NCBI GenBank assembly: GCA_036936605.1
Contig: JAUPFV010000003.1
Coordinates: forward strand, 79,778,273 to 79,842,272
DNA: 64,000 nt
DNA from: Limnanthes douglasii subsp. nivea
Taxonomy: Eukaryota > Streptophyta > Magnoliopsida > Brassicales > Limnanthaceae
Reading direction: 5' to 3'
The position numbers were made by a program, and so were the translations under genes. This document shows positions 1 to 10,900 of this stretch, piece by piece. Each line of letters starts with the position of its first letter. Within the stretch, counting starts at the first letter, position 1. Under the pieces are notes generated by a model. That model was not told the origin of the DNA. It saw only the letters and a program-made list of their open reading frames with translations, and did not search any database.

Positions 1-310
1 TCTTAACCAGTGTTTGACATTACTAGATAGGCTATGATTACAATGCTAGATACTCGTAATATCATTCGTAGTTGCATTGAAATTAAGTTTATGATGCCAC
101 ATTGATAGATACAGTGTAATACCTCTGCGATTGTAAGTCTACAATGAGATTGCTAGATACGTGTATATGAAGTTTCTAGATACAACATTATCCAGACATG
201 AACATTCCACTAACATGAAGTACATGGACGTCTTAATCTAACATTACTAGATACAGCAAATTATCTCTATGATTTTAAGGTTAATATCAAATTGGTAGAT
301 ATCCCTGTGA
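1..310 (+). repeat. Dispersed CTAGATAC-type motif cluster (first block)
   Basis: Short, imperfect copies of a word close to CATTGCTAGATAC recur every 20-60 bases, for example at about 18-31, 42-53, 100-114, 149-160, 172-182, 241-256 and 293-302. All copies read the same way on the plus strand. The sequence between copies is not obviously conserved, so this is a cloud of interspersed words and not a head-to-tail satellite. Nothing coding is visible here. Confidence 0.7.
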
Positions 311-645
311 TTTACTAGTTCATTTGGTTGCTTACATTGCGATTGTCAGTTGTAACTGCCTTTACAACTTCTTCATGTAACTACTTTCTCTCTAATCTTT
401 AGTTAAACTCTTAAAATTGGAACAACATGAAAACTAATATAGATAACACAAAAAAAAAAGATTTGGCAAACATCATAATAATATTTAAACATCATTTATG
501 GCAGTACAACTGCCACATACAATAACTCTCCCAAGAAATAGAACTGCTTAGAGGGTTGGATTTGTTTTTAGCCCATCAAAACATAAAAAAAACATAAAAA
601 CATAAAAAAACATAAGAAAATGATGCTGCATGAACTGCCATAAAC
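311..645. other. Gene-free stretch, 3' flank of the acidic-protein gene
   Basis: AT-rich sequence with A-rich runs at about 450-460 and 580-625. Read on the minus strand it lies downstream of the small acidic-protein gene and probably holds its 3' UTR. The motif copies seen on either side are absent here. No other feature is visible. Confidence 0.4.
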
Positions 646-1044
646 CTAATCAAAATCCCTATCATCGTCCTCGTCATTATGCCATTCAGCTTCCTCCTCC
701 TCTTCTTCTTCTTCTTCTTTTTCATCCCTTTTGTCTTCAGACTTCTCATCGTCGGCTTCATCTGAGTCATCATCCTCTCCCTTTGCATATTCCCAGTTAT
801 CCTGTTGTCGTTTTCGTTTTGGAAGTTGTTCAGGGTCGGACTCGTAGCTGTCGTCAACTGACCATGAGTCCCACAAAGCGTAGTTTTTTTCGTAGTCGGA
901 TGACCAAAAGGAGCAGTTATCCTCCTCGTCTGATGAGTACTCCAAAGTGGTTGTTCGCTTGTATGCCTTGTTGTCTAGGTAGTAGTCGGAAGGCCATCCG
1001 TCGTCCGACGAGTACCTTGGTGTGACTGGGGAAGAAGGGGCCAT
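646..1044 (-). CDS. Small acidic Ser/Tyr/Asp-rich protein, unknown function
   Basis: A single open frame of 132 aa starts at the ATG at 1044 (MAPSSPVTPRYSSDD...). I do not recognise the family. The N-terminal half is rich in Ser, Tyr, Trp and Asp with repeated SSD / YSSDEED / WSSDYE patches. A short basic patch (KRKRQ) follows, and the C-terminal third is a Glu/Asp run with a stretch of Glu residues, coded by (TTC)n-like sequence on the plus strand. The overall look is of an intrinsically disordered nuclear protein. Support for a real gene: a canonical TATA box about 90 bp upstream, an intronless frame, and a position exactly in the gap between two CTAGATAC motif clusters. It lies downstream of, and in the same direction as, the Ulp1-like gene, so it may be the second gene of that element. 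It could instead be a chance frame on a low-complexity repeat. Confidence 0.5.
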   Translation of the reverse strand: MAPSSPVTPRYSSDDGWPSDYYLDNKAYKRTTTLEYSSDEEDNCSFWSSDYEKNYALWDSWSVDDSYESDPEQLPKRKRQQDNWEYAKGEDDDSDEADDEKSEDKRDEKEEEEEEEEEAEWHNDEDDDRDFD

Positions 1045-1131
1045 TTTCAAGAGTGGTTTTCTTGCAAGGTGGTTTTAGATGATTTCTTTGAAGAGTAGTG
1101 TGAGATGAATAGGCTAAACTCTCATTCCCTA

Positions 1132-1138
1132 CTTATAG
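1132..1138 (-). promoter_or_regulatory. TATA box of the small acidic-protein gene
   Basis: The minus strand reads GGCTATAAGTAGG, a canonical plant TATA box. It lies about 90 bp ahead of the ATG at 1044, leaving room for a transcription start near 1105 and a leader of about 60 nt. Confidence 0.55.
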
Positions 1139-1424
1139 CCAAACATAATGCCCAAGGCTACGTCCAATCTAGCAACTCTAATTAATTGCAAACATGTAAT
1201 TATACACGTCTAATTAATGCATGTAATGATTCAACACATCTACCTTTGTCTTTTCAACTAACAAGCTAACCAATAGGATTAAAACATTTATTTTTAATTA
1301 CTAATGGATGTAGTTAACAGTCATTTCGATATCATTTAATTTACTCGCCTCCCAATAAACCTATCTAGCATTGCAGTAATATAGTTGGTCCAACATAAAT
1401 ATATCATTGCGATTTACAAACGTT

Positions 1425-2000
1425 TTACATTGCTAGATATAACATACGTGACATTAACAAACACATCAATATATCATTGTCTGATACCTTATAATAATGT
1501 TGCTAGATACAGCATCTGAACATTCCTAGATACAGTGTAATGACTTTGATAGATACAACATCAAAAGGTTGCTAGATGGGTTGTAACAAGGTTGCTAGAT
1601 GCAGCTTATGAACATTACTAGATGCATCTTATGAACATTGCTCGATGCAGCGTATGAACATTTCTATATACAGCAAAAAAAATGGTAGATGGGTTTTAAA
1701 GAGGTTGATAAATACACCTGTGTAACATTGCTAGACATGTTATAAAGACATTTCTAATTACGTTATAAGGAGATTGATAGATACAACATTGCAACATTGC
1801 TAGGTACGATTTAAAGACATTTATAGATACAGCAGTATAGGATTTCAAGTTATGTTAAATTTATTCATACAAAAATAATGGCAGGATCTCCCTATATACT
1901 TTAGAAAAACATGACATTGGTAGAAATACTATAAAAATTGATAGTAATACTAAAGTTGGTAGAAATGACATTGGTAGTAATGAGTTACATAACATTTTCG
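1425..2000 (+). repeat. Dispersed CTAGATAC-type motif cluster (densest block)
   Basis: At least fifteen imperfect copies of CATTGCTAGATAC lie within about 500 bp, with variants such as TTGCTAGATGCAGC, CATTCCTAGATACAG, CATTGCTCGATGCAG, AGATTGATAGATAC and CATTGGTAGAAAT. A second word, TTGCGATTTAC, also recurs (for example near 1408). All copies have the same orientation. The rest of 1140-2150 is AT-rich with no gene visible. Confidence 0.75.
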
Positions 2001-2150
2001 ATATCCTTAACACAATGATATATGTTGCAATTGTTACATAAGTTCTGAGTAATCATCTAATACCGGCATCCATTTTTAACTGAGGAAATGCTTAAATATT
2101 TCAGATCTTGTTTTGGCTTGCATTTCCTTTTCATATTTCAGAGGAGCATA

Positions 2151-2940
2151 TCATTTCTGAATGATGTCTTTCGCGTACTTACAAACAAAAACCCTACAGT
2201 CAAGGCTCTCCTTCTCTTGTTGTGGGATCTCTCTCATTGTCTTGATTTTGTATCCATCTTTCACATGAGGTATGTATTTTTTCTTCATGCAATATGTCAA
2301 CTGCAAAATCAAGTAATGGCTTGTACATTGCGATTTACGAGAATAATTCATTGCTAGATACGACTTCTTGCATTGCTAGATACAGCATGAGATATTGCTA
2401 GATACAGTGAAATAACTATTTGACTGTAATTCTAATATCACATTTCTAGATACATGGCTATGAGATTGCTATATATGGCCACAAACACTTCCAATATATT
2501 TTTAGCATAGAACGTTTTACAAGGACATTGGCTGTATTTCTCGTCTTATCTGGAATGTGTTTGCTCCACGGAAACAGTGAGTTGTAGCTACTAGCAGTCC
2601 CATTCTCCATATCAATAACCAGCAGCGTCCAGTGGCTGACGTCGGCCGTGTTAACAGTGCAAAGAGGAACAAGGGCAACGTATGTGTCTGATTTCATTGT
2701 TTCAAAAACCTTATCCACAATGGCAGACATATCTCCCTTCATAGTCAGTGTTTCCTGCAACTTTTGGTCATTACTATAGGAATATAACACAAATAATACC
2801 TGATGCACTTACAATTCCCATTCCAGATATTTGAATAGCGATGACCATATATGAATACTTATCGTCAAACCCTTTCACATGGACTCTCCAACTTGTATCC
2901 TTGAGCAGCTTATATATCCAAGCATCTATGATCTATCATT
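2151..2940 (-). other. C48 (Ulp1-like) peptidase domain of the transposon gene
   Basis: Two or three exons are visible: IIDAWIYKLLKDTSWRVHV ending at a GTAAGT donor near 2815, then the His block (about 2640-2590), then the Cys block (about 2225-2165). The triad is altered. The residue after the catalytic Cys, normally Gly in DCG, is Arg, and the usual Asp in the block after the His is Asn (SYNSL). Asn there is common in plant transposon copies, but Arg is unusual. The intron between the last two exons holds motif copies at about 2345-2480. Confidence 0.55.
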
Positions 2941-3039
2941 AAAAATTAATTGTTTAAAACAGGTAAATGACAATGACTAAAAAAAAGAAACAACGCTGTA
3001 TATGTAGACAACTTAGAGGGTAATAGCTCTAGGTACCCT

Positions 3040-3240
3040 ATACTTGGACATTGCTAGATACCTTATTGTAACATTGCTAGATGCACTAATTACACATTGC
3101 TAGACTAGTAACATAAAAAAGTCATCCACATGCATTGCAATTTTAGTGCAAGACTCATTACTAGACTAGTAATTAGAACGGGTTGTGATTTAAGCCTACT
3201 AGACATTGCTAGATACAACTGTGCAGATTATCAAGAAAAC
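3040..3240 (+). repeat. CTAGATAC-type motif cluster inside the Ulp1-like gene
   Basis: Copies such as CATTGCTAGATACC (about 3050), CATTGCTAGATGC (about 3072), CATTGCTAGACTAG, CATTACTAGACTAG and CATTGCTAGATAC (about 3208) lie in a presumed intron between the linker and peptidase exons. They have the same orientation as in the other clusters. The TTGCGATTGCACC variant of the second word occurs near 3260. Confidence 0.65.
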
Positions 3241-5149
3241 TATCAACACATTACAAGGTTGCGATTGCACCAATATTGTTGATGCAATTTATTTTATCCA
3301 CTTATAGTCTTATTTTAGCCTGTGTTTGCTAGACATCATACCTTTGTGTTTTCGATTTGTGCTATACATAACTATCAAATAAAATTGAATCATGATGTAA
3401 ATCTATACAAAAAATCATTTTAAGTCTTAAAATTTTCTTACACTGTCAAAATAACATTTCCAAAAAACAACAATCCATCAATCTTAGTTATTATCCAGCC
3501 TAGACTTTGAATATTTCAAAACCTACCAACACATAATACTAAATATTTATGAATCTTAACAATTTTAAGATCCACTTACATCTTCAGCAACATTCTCCAC
3601 CGCCTTCTGAGGGCCAGTTTTTGGCACCAGGACTTCTGTTGCTGCATTCTCCACCCTAGTAGGTGCTTTTTCAATCTCTTTGGTTGAATCTGCAGTAGCC
3701 ACAACTTCTTGTTTGTCAGCTTCTTATTTACCCTGACATGTCTCTACATTCCCTCCTTCCTCTACAGCTTCTTTGGTGTTCTCCACTTGTTGTTTCGTAG
3801 TTTTGGTTTTATCGTTGCACTATTTGTCGAACAGCTCACTTCTGTCCACCACTAGTTCTTGTCCATCAACCTCGTTAAATACAACATTGTGCCCATGTTC
3901 AGCTAAGACAACTTCATTTTTTACAGCGGCAATATGAGTTATGGGTGATAATTCTGCTGCGACATCCCTTTTCTCATTACCAGCGTCACACACAAGTATG
4001 GTATACCCTGTTTGCTTCCCAGCGACATCTACAACAATACCATCATCTAATGTAGTCTCTGGCGTTGGTTCACCAGGTTTTTTAGAGTGAACTGGCCCTC
4101 CATCTCTTACTAATTTCTCCTCTTCAGATATTTGGCTCTTTTTGTTCTTTCACTGTCTCCTCCACATCAACATGCTCTGCTTCGATTATTTTTGGGGTTT
4201 CTGAAACTTGTTGGCTCCTCTTGGGCACAAATCCATGCCTGCAAGATTGGTAAACAACTGTTTTCTTAACTGCCTTCTCGCTAATATTCGCAGCCACATT
4301 ATCAGTATCCTCCAAATCTTCACGGGAAAACGGCATCGATAAGGTGTTCAGAAGTTTGGCATCCTTAGCATCTCATTTCCTCTTCGACCTCGAGCTTCTA
4401 TTTCAGTTGATTTAACTCTTTCTTCAGTTCTTTAACATGTTTCAAACACGTGTGTTAAATAGTATACATGATTTGTAATACGTTCTTAGTCTGTAAAAAG
4501 CATGAGAATATTCACTTGTTGGTTTCTTTGTTCAAGCGACGTTTTCAACTTTTTGTTTTCAACTTTTTGTTCTCAACTTTCAACCGGTGCATCCCGCTCC
4601 GCTTTTTCAGCTTCCAATTGTCACGTAGCACTGACTGTGACAGCGCCCCAAAACTTGGAATACTGGACCTACGGTGGTTTTTCTTTTTCAACGTCTCGCC
4701 TTTTTTTGCACCGACTGCCGACTTCTTCTTTCCCATGAATTCACGTAGTGTAATATCATAATTCTCTCCTTCTTTTTGTGGTGTTGTGCTGTCTTCAACC
4801 TCAATATTCAAACTCTTTTTACTGCTTGCTCCAACCCATCATGGAACTGTTTCTTCTGCCTTCTTATACTTCTGTTTGCAGCAGAATTCTTTCTTTTCCG
4901 ACTCCTTCGCTCACTTGTTTCTCCAGCACCTTTAGAGTTCTCTCCTAATTCAATTTCTCCAAAAGCTTGACATTCAGCCTCTGTCAACGATAGCTCATCG
5001 TCCATAACCTAAGAAATACAATTTTACAGTATAATAGACATTCAGATATGCACATGCGATTTCCTCACAATATTATAATCATGGTTTCGATTTACGAACA
5101 ACTATTACTGCCAACTCATGTTAGAGTGGTTGCGATTTCTTTTAATATT

Positions 5150-6000
5150 CAGTTGCTAGATAGGTTATACTACTAGTCATTGGTAGATACATGGTTGCGA
5201 TTGTGGGCTTGGATGTCACTGCTAGATAGGTTATATAAAATTATACATTGCTAGATACGTTAAATCCAATCAATGCTATGGGATAATCATATTTATCATA
5301 CATGGGCGTCTCTTAGTTGGCTCACCATCTGGATCATTTCAAAATTTGACTACTTCCCCTTCAATCCCCACCACTTGTAACACTAGGGATTATGTTTGGC
5401 CTTGGTATTTCAACGTTTATGAAACTGTGCTTCATCAAAAATGGCTGCATACAATATAACTCAACATTCAAATATGGTTTTGAAAATAACGTGATAACAT
5501 AAGCCATTATCCTTACAAATAGAAGAGCAACGCATCTGATCACTCTACCGGGATTCCCGGCCTTAATACATTTGTCAAATGACTTATGCAGCTTCTCAAC
5601 TATGGCTCCAGACCAGTCGTATTCGTTTTGTTTCTCTAGATCCTCTACGTAGAATAATATTGTCCACCCGACGACATCGCCTGACGCTGAAAAGAACATT
5701 GTTGAGCATATGAAAAGTATCAACAGACGAGCAACGTCTTTCGCTTCATCCTCCCCTCCTTCCCATATTGCTTTCTTAATCGATTCCTACAAAATAAATA
5801 ACATCATACTCATATACTGCAAGAACATTTCGAAACAGTTAAGCCTACTATGGCATTTCTAAATATACACGAAGACATTGGTAGGTACATCTAAAAAAAC
5901 AACAGCATACTAATATAGTGCAACAACAATTCAAAACAAATACGCCTGCTTTCACGTTGCTAGATAGAGTACGCTGACATTGCTAGATACGTGTAAATTG
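5150..6000 (+). repeat. CTAGATAC-type motif clusters flanking the YDW-block exon
   Basis: Two clusters lie on either side of the coding block at 5361-5814. One is at about 5150-5275 (AGTTGCTAGATAGG, CATTGGTAGATACATGG, CACTGCTAGATAGG, CATTGCTAGATACG). The other is at about 5855-5995 (CATTTCTAAATATAC, CATTGGTAGGTAC, CGTTGCTAGATAGAG, CATTGCTAGATACG). The coding block itself has none, so the words keep to non-coding intervals. Confidence 0.65.
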
Positions 6001-6689
6001 TAGTATCATACTAATATGTTGTTGCAACAACTCAAAACAAATAACAATTTCTAGAGTGCGTTCACCTTAATCAATGCATTAGGCACTGATTTGTCATTTG
6101 TCGGCCCGCTCCTCCTTGTGCGGGGACTCAAAAAATATTTCTGCATTAAAATCGAATCGTTCTCAACTCCATCCGCAAACCGACCAATAAAGGCTCTTGT
6201 TTTATTCATTGGCATCTCTCCGTTCCCGTGTTTCATCCCAAATATCGCCTTTATATCCTTCGTAGTTAGCTTAACATGCTTACGACCTATCTTGAAAGCC
6301 TTCCTTTTCACATCATAAAAAATACAAATTTCCTCGATCAAGTTGTGGAACTTTTTCAGCTTCAGATTCTCGTTCCTTACATCGAACGATGTTTTCAGAA
6401 ACGTATAGAACGGGGTGTCTCTTGCAGCTTCTATGTGTTACGTTGTAATTATATCCCATCTTAGAAGGTTGATTATACTGACTAAGCCTGACCTGTAGAA
6501 TACGCCCGTCTTAGTCATGTTTGCCTGCATATATTCTCATTTCAACTCAACTTAATCATAATCCTTACATCGCAGTGGTAACATCTATTTCAATCATCAC
6601 GCAATAACACAAAAAAACTATGCAGAAACGATAGACATTACCAATCAAACACTCCACTAGTGCAACTAACCAAACAACAACATGAGTCT

Positions 6690-6915
6690 TACTCCATGGC
6701 TACATTGCTAGACATGAACAAGATTCACTACTACATTGCTAGACGTGCTGTGTGTTACTGTAAACTAATTACTAACATTGCTAGATACGGCCACAAATAT
6801 TGCATACAGTGCTAGATAAGTACAACATTTCCTGCATATGAGCCAAATACTTCCTCAAAAACATACATTGCTAGACATGGCTAAATGAACACGGCGAGGT
6901 TGCGATTCTCGACAT
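6690..6915 (+). repeat. CTAGATAC-type motif cluster (last block)
   Basis: Copies at about 6712, 6734, 6776, 6811 and 6866 (CATTGCTAGACATG, CATTGCTAGACGTG, CATTGCTAGATACGG, CAGTGCTAGATAAG) are followed by GGTTGCGATTCTCGAC near 6898. This lies in the presumed first intron of the Ulp1-like gene. No copies are seen beyond about 6915, which places the array inside the element and not in the host flank. Confidence 0.65.
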
Positions 6916-7233
6916 AAATAACAACTAACCACTTCCATCGGCATTCTCCGATATCACTGTCGACACTAACATAACAACTACGTTATCACCCAGCCATCTT
7001 TAACTACTAACTATTAGACGAAATGTTAGGAAAAAACAACGACATTTCAATACCAACAAATAACATTGACATAGAACTGTAGACGAAACGAAAAAACGTC
7101 GCCGGAGAACAGAGAATTGTCTAATACAATACTCACATACAGTGGCTCGTCCAGTCAAAACAACACTCGAAAGTTTAGTCTACGACAGTACATTGCAAAC
7201 TCCGGCGACAAAAAAAACCACTGTCAAACTAAC

Positions 7234-7495
7234 CTGTTCGATGGTAACGATGCCGGTAAATCTGTTGAAACCACCGTGCCTCGACGACAGCGTGCTCCTC
7301 TAACTGATGATCGGTGCCGGAAAATGATATCGTCGACTGAACGGTTGGGTTGCAGTTTGTTTTTTGGGTTCGTTCTCGTTTTTCGTGTTTCTCTCTCCTC
7401 AAAATTAGAAATGTGAAAGTGGAGGGAATTGGAACCCAAAAGTCAGGTTTTGGAGGTGAAAAAAGTGGGTTGCAACCAAATTACCCATTTTTATA
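7234..7495 (-). promoter_or_regulatory. TATA box and non-coding first exon of the Ulp1-like gene
   Basis: The minus strand reads GGGTATAAAAATGG with the TATA core at 7488-7495. Downstream lies sequence with no in-frame ATG that ends at a plausible donor (ACAG then GTTAGT) at 7234. This fits a spliced 5' UTR exon from about 7460 to 7234, followed by an intron holding the last motif cluster. The TATA-to-exon arrangement is inferred from sequence only. Confidence 0.4.
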
Positions 7496-7499
7496 CCCT

Positions 7500-7974
7500 A
7501 AAAGGTATTTTTGTCCAAAATATGGTTCTATGTATTTTATGAAACTAGTCTAAAAGTGGGTACCATTTTGGTATTTCAAAATTGAATAGATATTTTTCTC
7601 TTAAAATAAAAGGATTTTCCAAACTCGTACCTCAAATATTCACCATGAAGAGTTTCATCGATTCCACATTTGAATTCACTAATTTTCTCGACTGCTTTAA
7701 TACATGTAACAGAATCGATCAAAAGATTCCGATATTCGCCTAGATACAAAATTTGGATTTTAGGATTCAAATATTAGGGAAGCGGGAAATAGAATGCAAG
7801 AGTTTTGGGAAGTGTTAGCTGAATTAAATGGAAACCATGCTTGATATAGTAACCCGTTTGACCAAATAAGATCCAAGTACTTACAAGGCGAAAGCCCATA
7901 GAAGCAGAAGTTACAAGGCTAAGGAATTTCATTATTCAATTATTGTTACAGGACAAAAACTAGTTACAAATTGC
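7500..7974. other. Gene-free stretch between the Ulp1-type element and the alpha-glucosidase
   Basis: AT-rich sequence. It should contain one terminus of the Ulp1-type element (perhaps near 7440-7580, where short GGTTGCAACC-like and TACC/GGTA symmetry occurs) and the 3' UTR of the alpha-glucosidase. I could not define a terminal repeat because the other end of the element may lie outside the window. Confidence 0.35.
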
Positions 7975-10900
7975 TCATAGCTGTAGTTTGACCTCAAACT
8001 CTTCTCCAACTGGAAGTAAGAGTTTTGATATGTGCACCTGACGAAACCTTGGATCGTTACTGTCTGGTTTCTGCTCCATTACAGAGCCATTTTTCAAGTC
8101 AGTTCCGTTAGCACCTCTTATTTCATACGAGGTGACATTCTTAACATCTTGTAATCCTATGAAAGTAACATCGCTGATGGCCCATTTTTGGTTCAAGGCA
8201 TACGCTCCGCTAGTAACTTGTGACGCAAGAGAGACATTGGTTCCTGATTTGTGGCTGTCAAACTTGACAAGAGTCCAGTTTCCACCTTGTTCTCCCATGT
8301 TGATGCTCTCTCCATCGTCCAAAAAGAGTTGGCCGGTTGAGCTTTCATTATTGCTTACAACCACCAAGAGATGGAATGGTGTCTTCCGGGCTTCGGTTGT
8401 GGTATTAGCCTCACCTTGCATTGCCAATATGTTGCCTTCACGAACATGAATATTCGTAGCATTCTCGGGAGTATCAAGAGTTATGGTACCGCCAGTGTTG
8501 GTGCTGCGGTTGGAGGTTGGCACCGCATGTGTAAGGTTAAAGAGATCGTACCAATGCCCTTGGGGGAAGTAGGCCTTAACTGAATTCTCTCCTTGTTTGA
8601 GAACAGGTGATACCATTACACCTTTACCGATCAAGAACTGGGTGTCGACTCCGTAAGTGTTTGTATCTTGAGGGAAAGAGAAGAAAAGTGGCCTAGCGAT
8701 GGGTGTCCCGTTTGTGTGGGCTTCATACATTAGTGTGTAGTAGTAAGGGAGAAGGCGGTAGCGTAGACCAAGCACTTTTTTGGCTGATGCAATGACTGAA
8801 TCCCATAGATAGAGCTCTTGATGGCGTGAATGTATGTCAGAGTGATCTCTTGAAAAGGGATAAAAGGCTCCCAGCTGCAACAAACGCAAATAGACAAATT
8901 TAAATATCACATTCTTTAGTTAATGTCATGTGGTAGAGTTATGAGTAGTTACCTGAATCCATCTCTTGCAGAGTTCTTCATTTGTGTCCCCTTGAAAACC
9001 GCAAATATCAGCTCCCACCATAGGAACCCCAAAAAATCCAAAATTCAACATGGTGACAATTGAGTATCCTAAATCTTGAAAGCTTGCAGCGTTGTCACCT
9101 GTCCAGTGAGCTGCGTACTTGCCAGTGCTAACAAAAGTGGATCTCGTGAGTACAAAAGGCCTTTTACCGGTCACATTGAGCAAAGCCTCATGTGTTGCTT
9201 TAGCTTCTAGGAGTCCATAGAGATTGTGTATATTGTACTCAGTGATGTTACCTACGTGAATAGCCGAAGCGGATGCTGTTCTACTGCCTATAGGGTTTTT
9301 GCCTCCGCCATTGTTGATCTTATAAGGAGGATCATCAGTAGAAACATTAGGATTCTGGGGTGAAGTAGAGAAACTCGATATCTCGTTCATATCAATCCAT
9401 ATGCCATCATAGGCAACAAGATCTCTGAACAGTTTGAGTTCGTTAGTCCAGAATGAAGTGGTGGCTGGATTTGCGAAATCAGGGAAGTAAACTGGTCCAG
9501 GCCAAACTGTTCCTAGATAAGGTCCACTTCCGTTTGCATTTTTAATGAATATATCGGCCTCCAAGCCTCTTGCTAAAGATTTGTAACTGCTGTTAATACT
9601 AATGCCTGTGCATATCAAAATATGAATGTTATTCAACAAAGGATATTCAAATTTAATATATAAAAAAATAAAGAGGTTTTGTTAAGTACCAGGATCAACG
9701 ATGACCACATATCTCTGATTGTTTTGATGAAGGCCATCGACAAAAGCCTTCATCTTTTCCTCTGGAAAGTTGCCAGGATCAAGTGTGAAATCCTTATACT
9801 TATCCATGTAATCAATGTCGGTCCACATTACTTCAAGAGGGATTCCAGTTTTCGAGTAGTTGGCAACCACGGACTCCAATTCATCAACGTTTTTGTAACC
9901 ATACCGACATTGATGGAATCCTATAATTTTAAGATTGAGTTAGTTAAAAATAAATTAGTCGAACGACTTAAAAATGAACTAATCAAGAAAATGTTAAAGA
10001 ACTGAAATGCTCACCAAATGACCAGTATGGCATAGGTGCAGGGCGTCCAATAAGCTGGGTGTACTGATCAACCACCGATTCAGGTGTCGGCCCAGCAAAA
10101 AAATACAAATCGATAACACCACCTATGACCTTATAAGTAATCCTATCCCCGTCATAAAATATATCCATACCATTACTATTCAACAACAGCACACCATGAG
10201 TAGTCCCGGCCATGCCTTTACCAGACCTGACATCCAGGTAAAAGGGGTGGGATCCGTAGAGGTTTTTATCGACGTTGGAGCTGCCAATGTCCGCGTTCCA
10301 TAGAGTGCGCACGTCTCCAGCTTCCACCTTTAGTGTTTTCTTAGTCTGCTCACCGAGTCCATAAATGGAAGATCCATTGTTGGGCAATGCTGAAGAGAGC
10401 CGAATGTACTGGTCCTTGAACACCAAGAAATTGCTCGAGTTGGATGAGTTGGAGGAGGTGTCAAAGAGGATGTCCCCAGTGGACTTCCGAGCCACAGAGA
10501 AGCTGAAGGGTGAGTTGGTGTGGAGAGTGAACACCAAGTCTGAATCCGGGTGAGACAGAACGGTGCTGTTCGAGGTTGTTTGATATGGAGATGGAGATGG
10601 AGAAGTGGATGGAGAAGTGGATGGAGATGGAGAAGTGTATGGAGATAGAGATGGAGAAGTGGATGGAGATGGAGATGGAGATGGAGAAGTGGATGGAGAT
10701 GGAGAACTGTATGGAGATAGAGATGGAGAAGTGGATGGAGATGGAGAAGAGGTGGATGAAGAAGTGGATGGAGATGAGGATGGTGCTGGTGATGGAGATG
10801 AGGATGATGATGGAGATGAGGATGATGATGGAGATGGAGGCTCGGATGGAGATGGTGTTGGGGATGAGGATGATGATGGAAATGGAGGCTCGGATGGAGA

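Larger units (their letters stand above)
2151..6535 (-). pseudogene. Transposon-type Ulp1/C48 cysteine protease gene (multi-exon, degraded)
   Basis: Blocks of recognisable coding sequence on the minus strand occur in the order typical of plant transposon Ulp1 genes. At 6535-6051 is an N-terminal conserved region (KLTTKDIKAIFGMKHG, then a block ending PNALIKV). At 5814-5361 is a second conserved block (GWTILFYVEDLEK, YDWSGAIVEKLHKSF). At 5005-3580 is a long charged, Lys/Glu-rich linker. At 2940-2151 is the C48 peptidase, with the His block SHWTLLVIDMENG, SYNSL, and the Cys block PQQEKESLDCRVFVCKYA. The intervals between blocks look like introns and carry the CTAGATAC words. Frame changes and stops (for example near 6450 and 3730) show it is not intact as read. 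Family knowledge: such genes ride in Mutator-like and CACTA elements and encode SUMO-protease-like enzymes of uncertain role. I did not find a MURA or CACTA transposase beside it. Confidence 0.6.

Noticed and set aside
630..1025. A plus-strand Leu/Pro-rich frame opposite the acidic-protein gene.
   Set aside because: It reads through the TTC repeat antisense to the acidic run. The minus-strand frame has a TATA box at the right distance.
1..6915. The regularly recurring words looked at first like a CRISPR-type or satellite array.
   Set aside because: Copies are imperfect, spacing is irregular, intervening sequence is of variable length, and the window is clearly plant nuclear DNA.
7500..7600. 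Possible terminal inverted repeat of the Ulp1-type element near 7440-7580.
   Set aside because: No matching inverse copy was found between 1 and 1000, so a terminus cannot be supported from this window.
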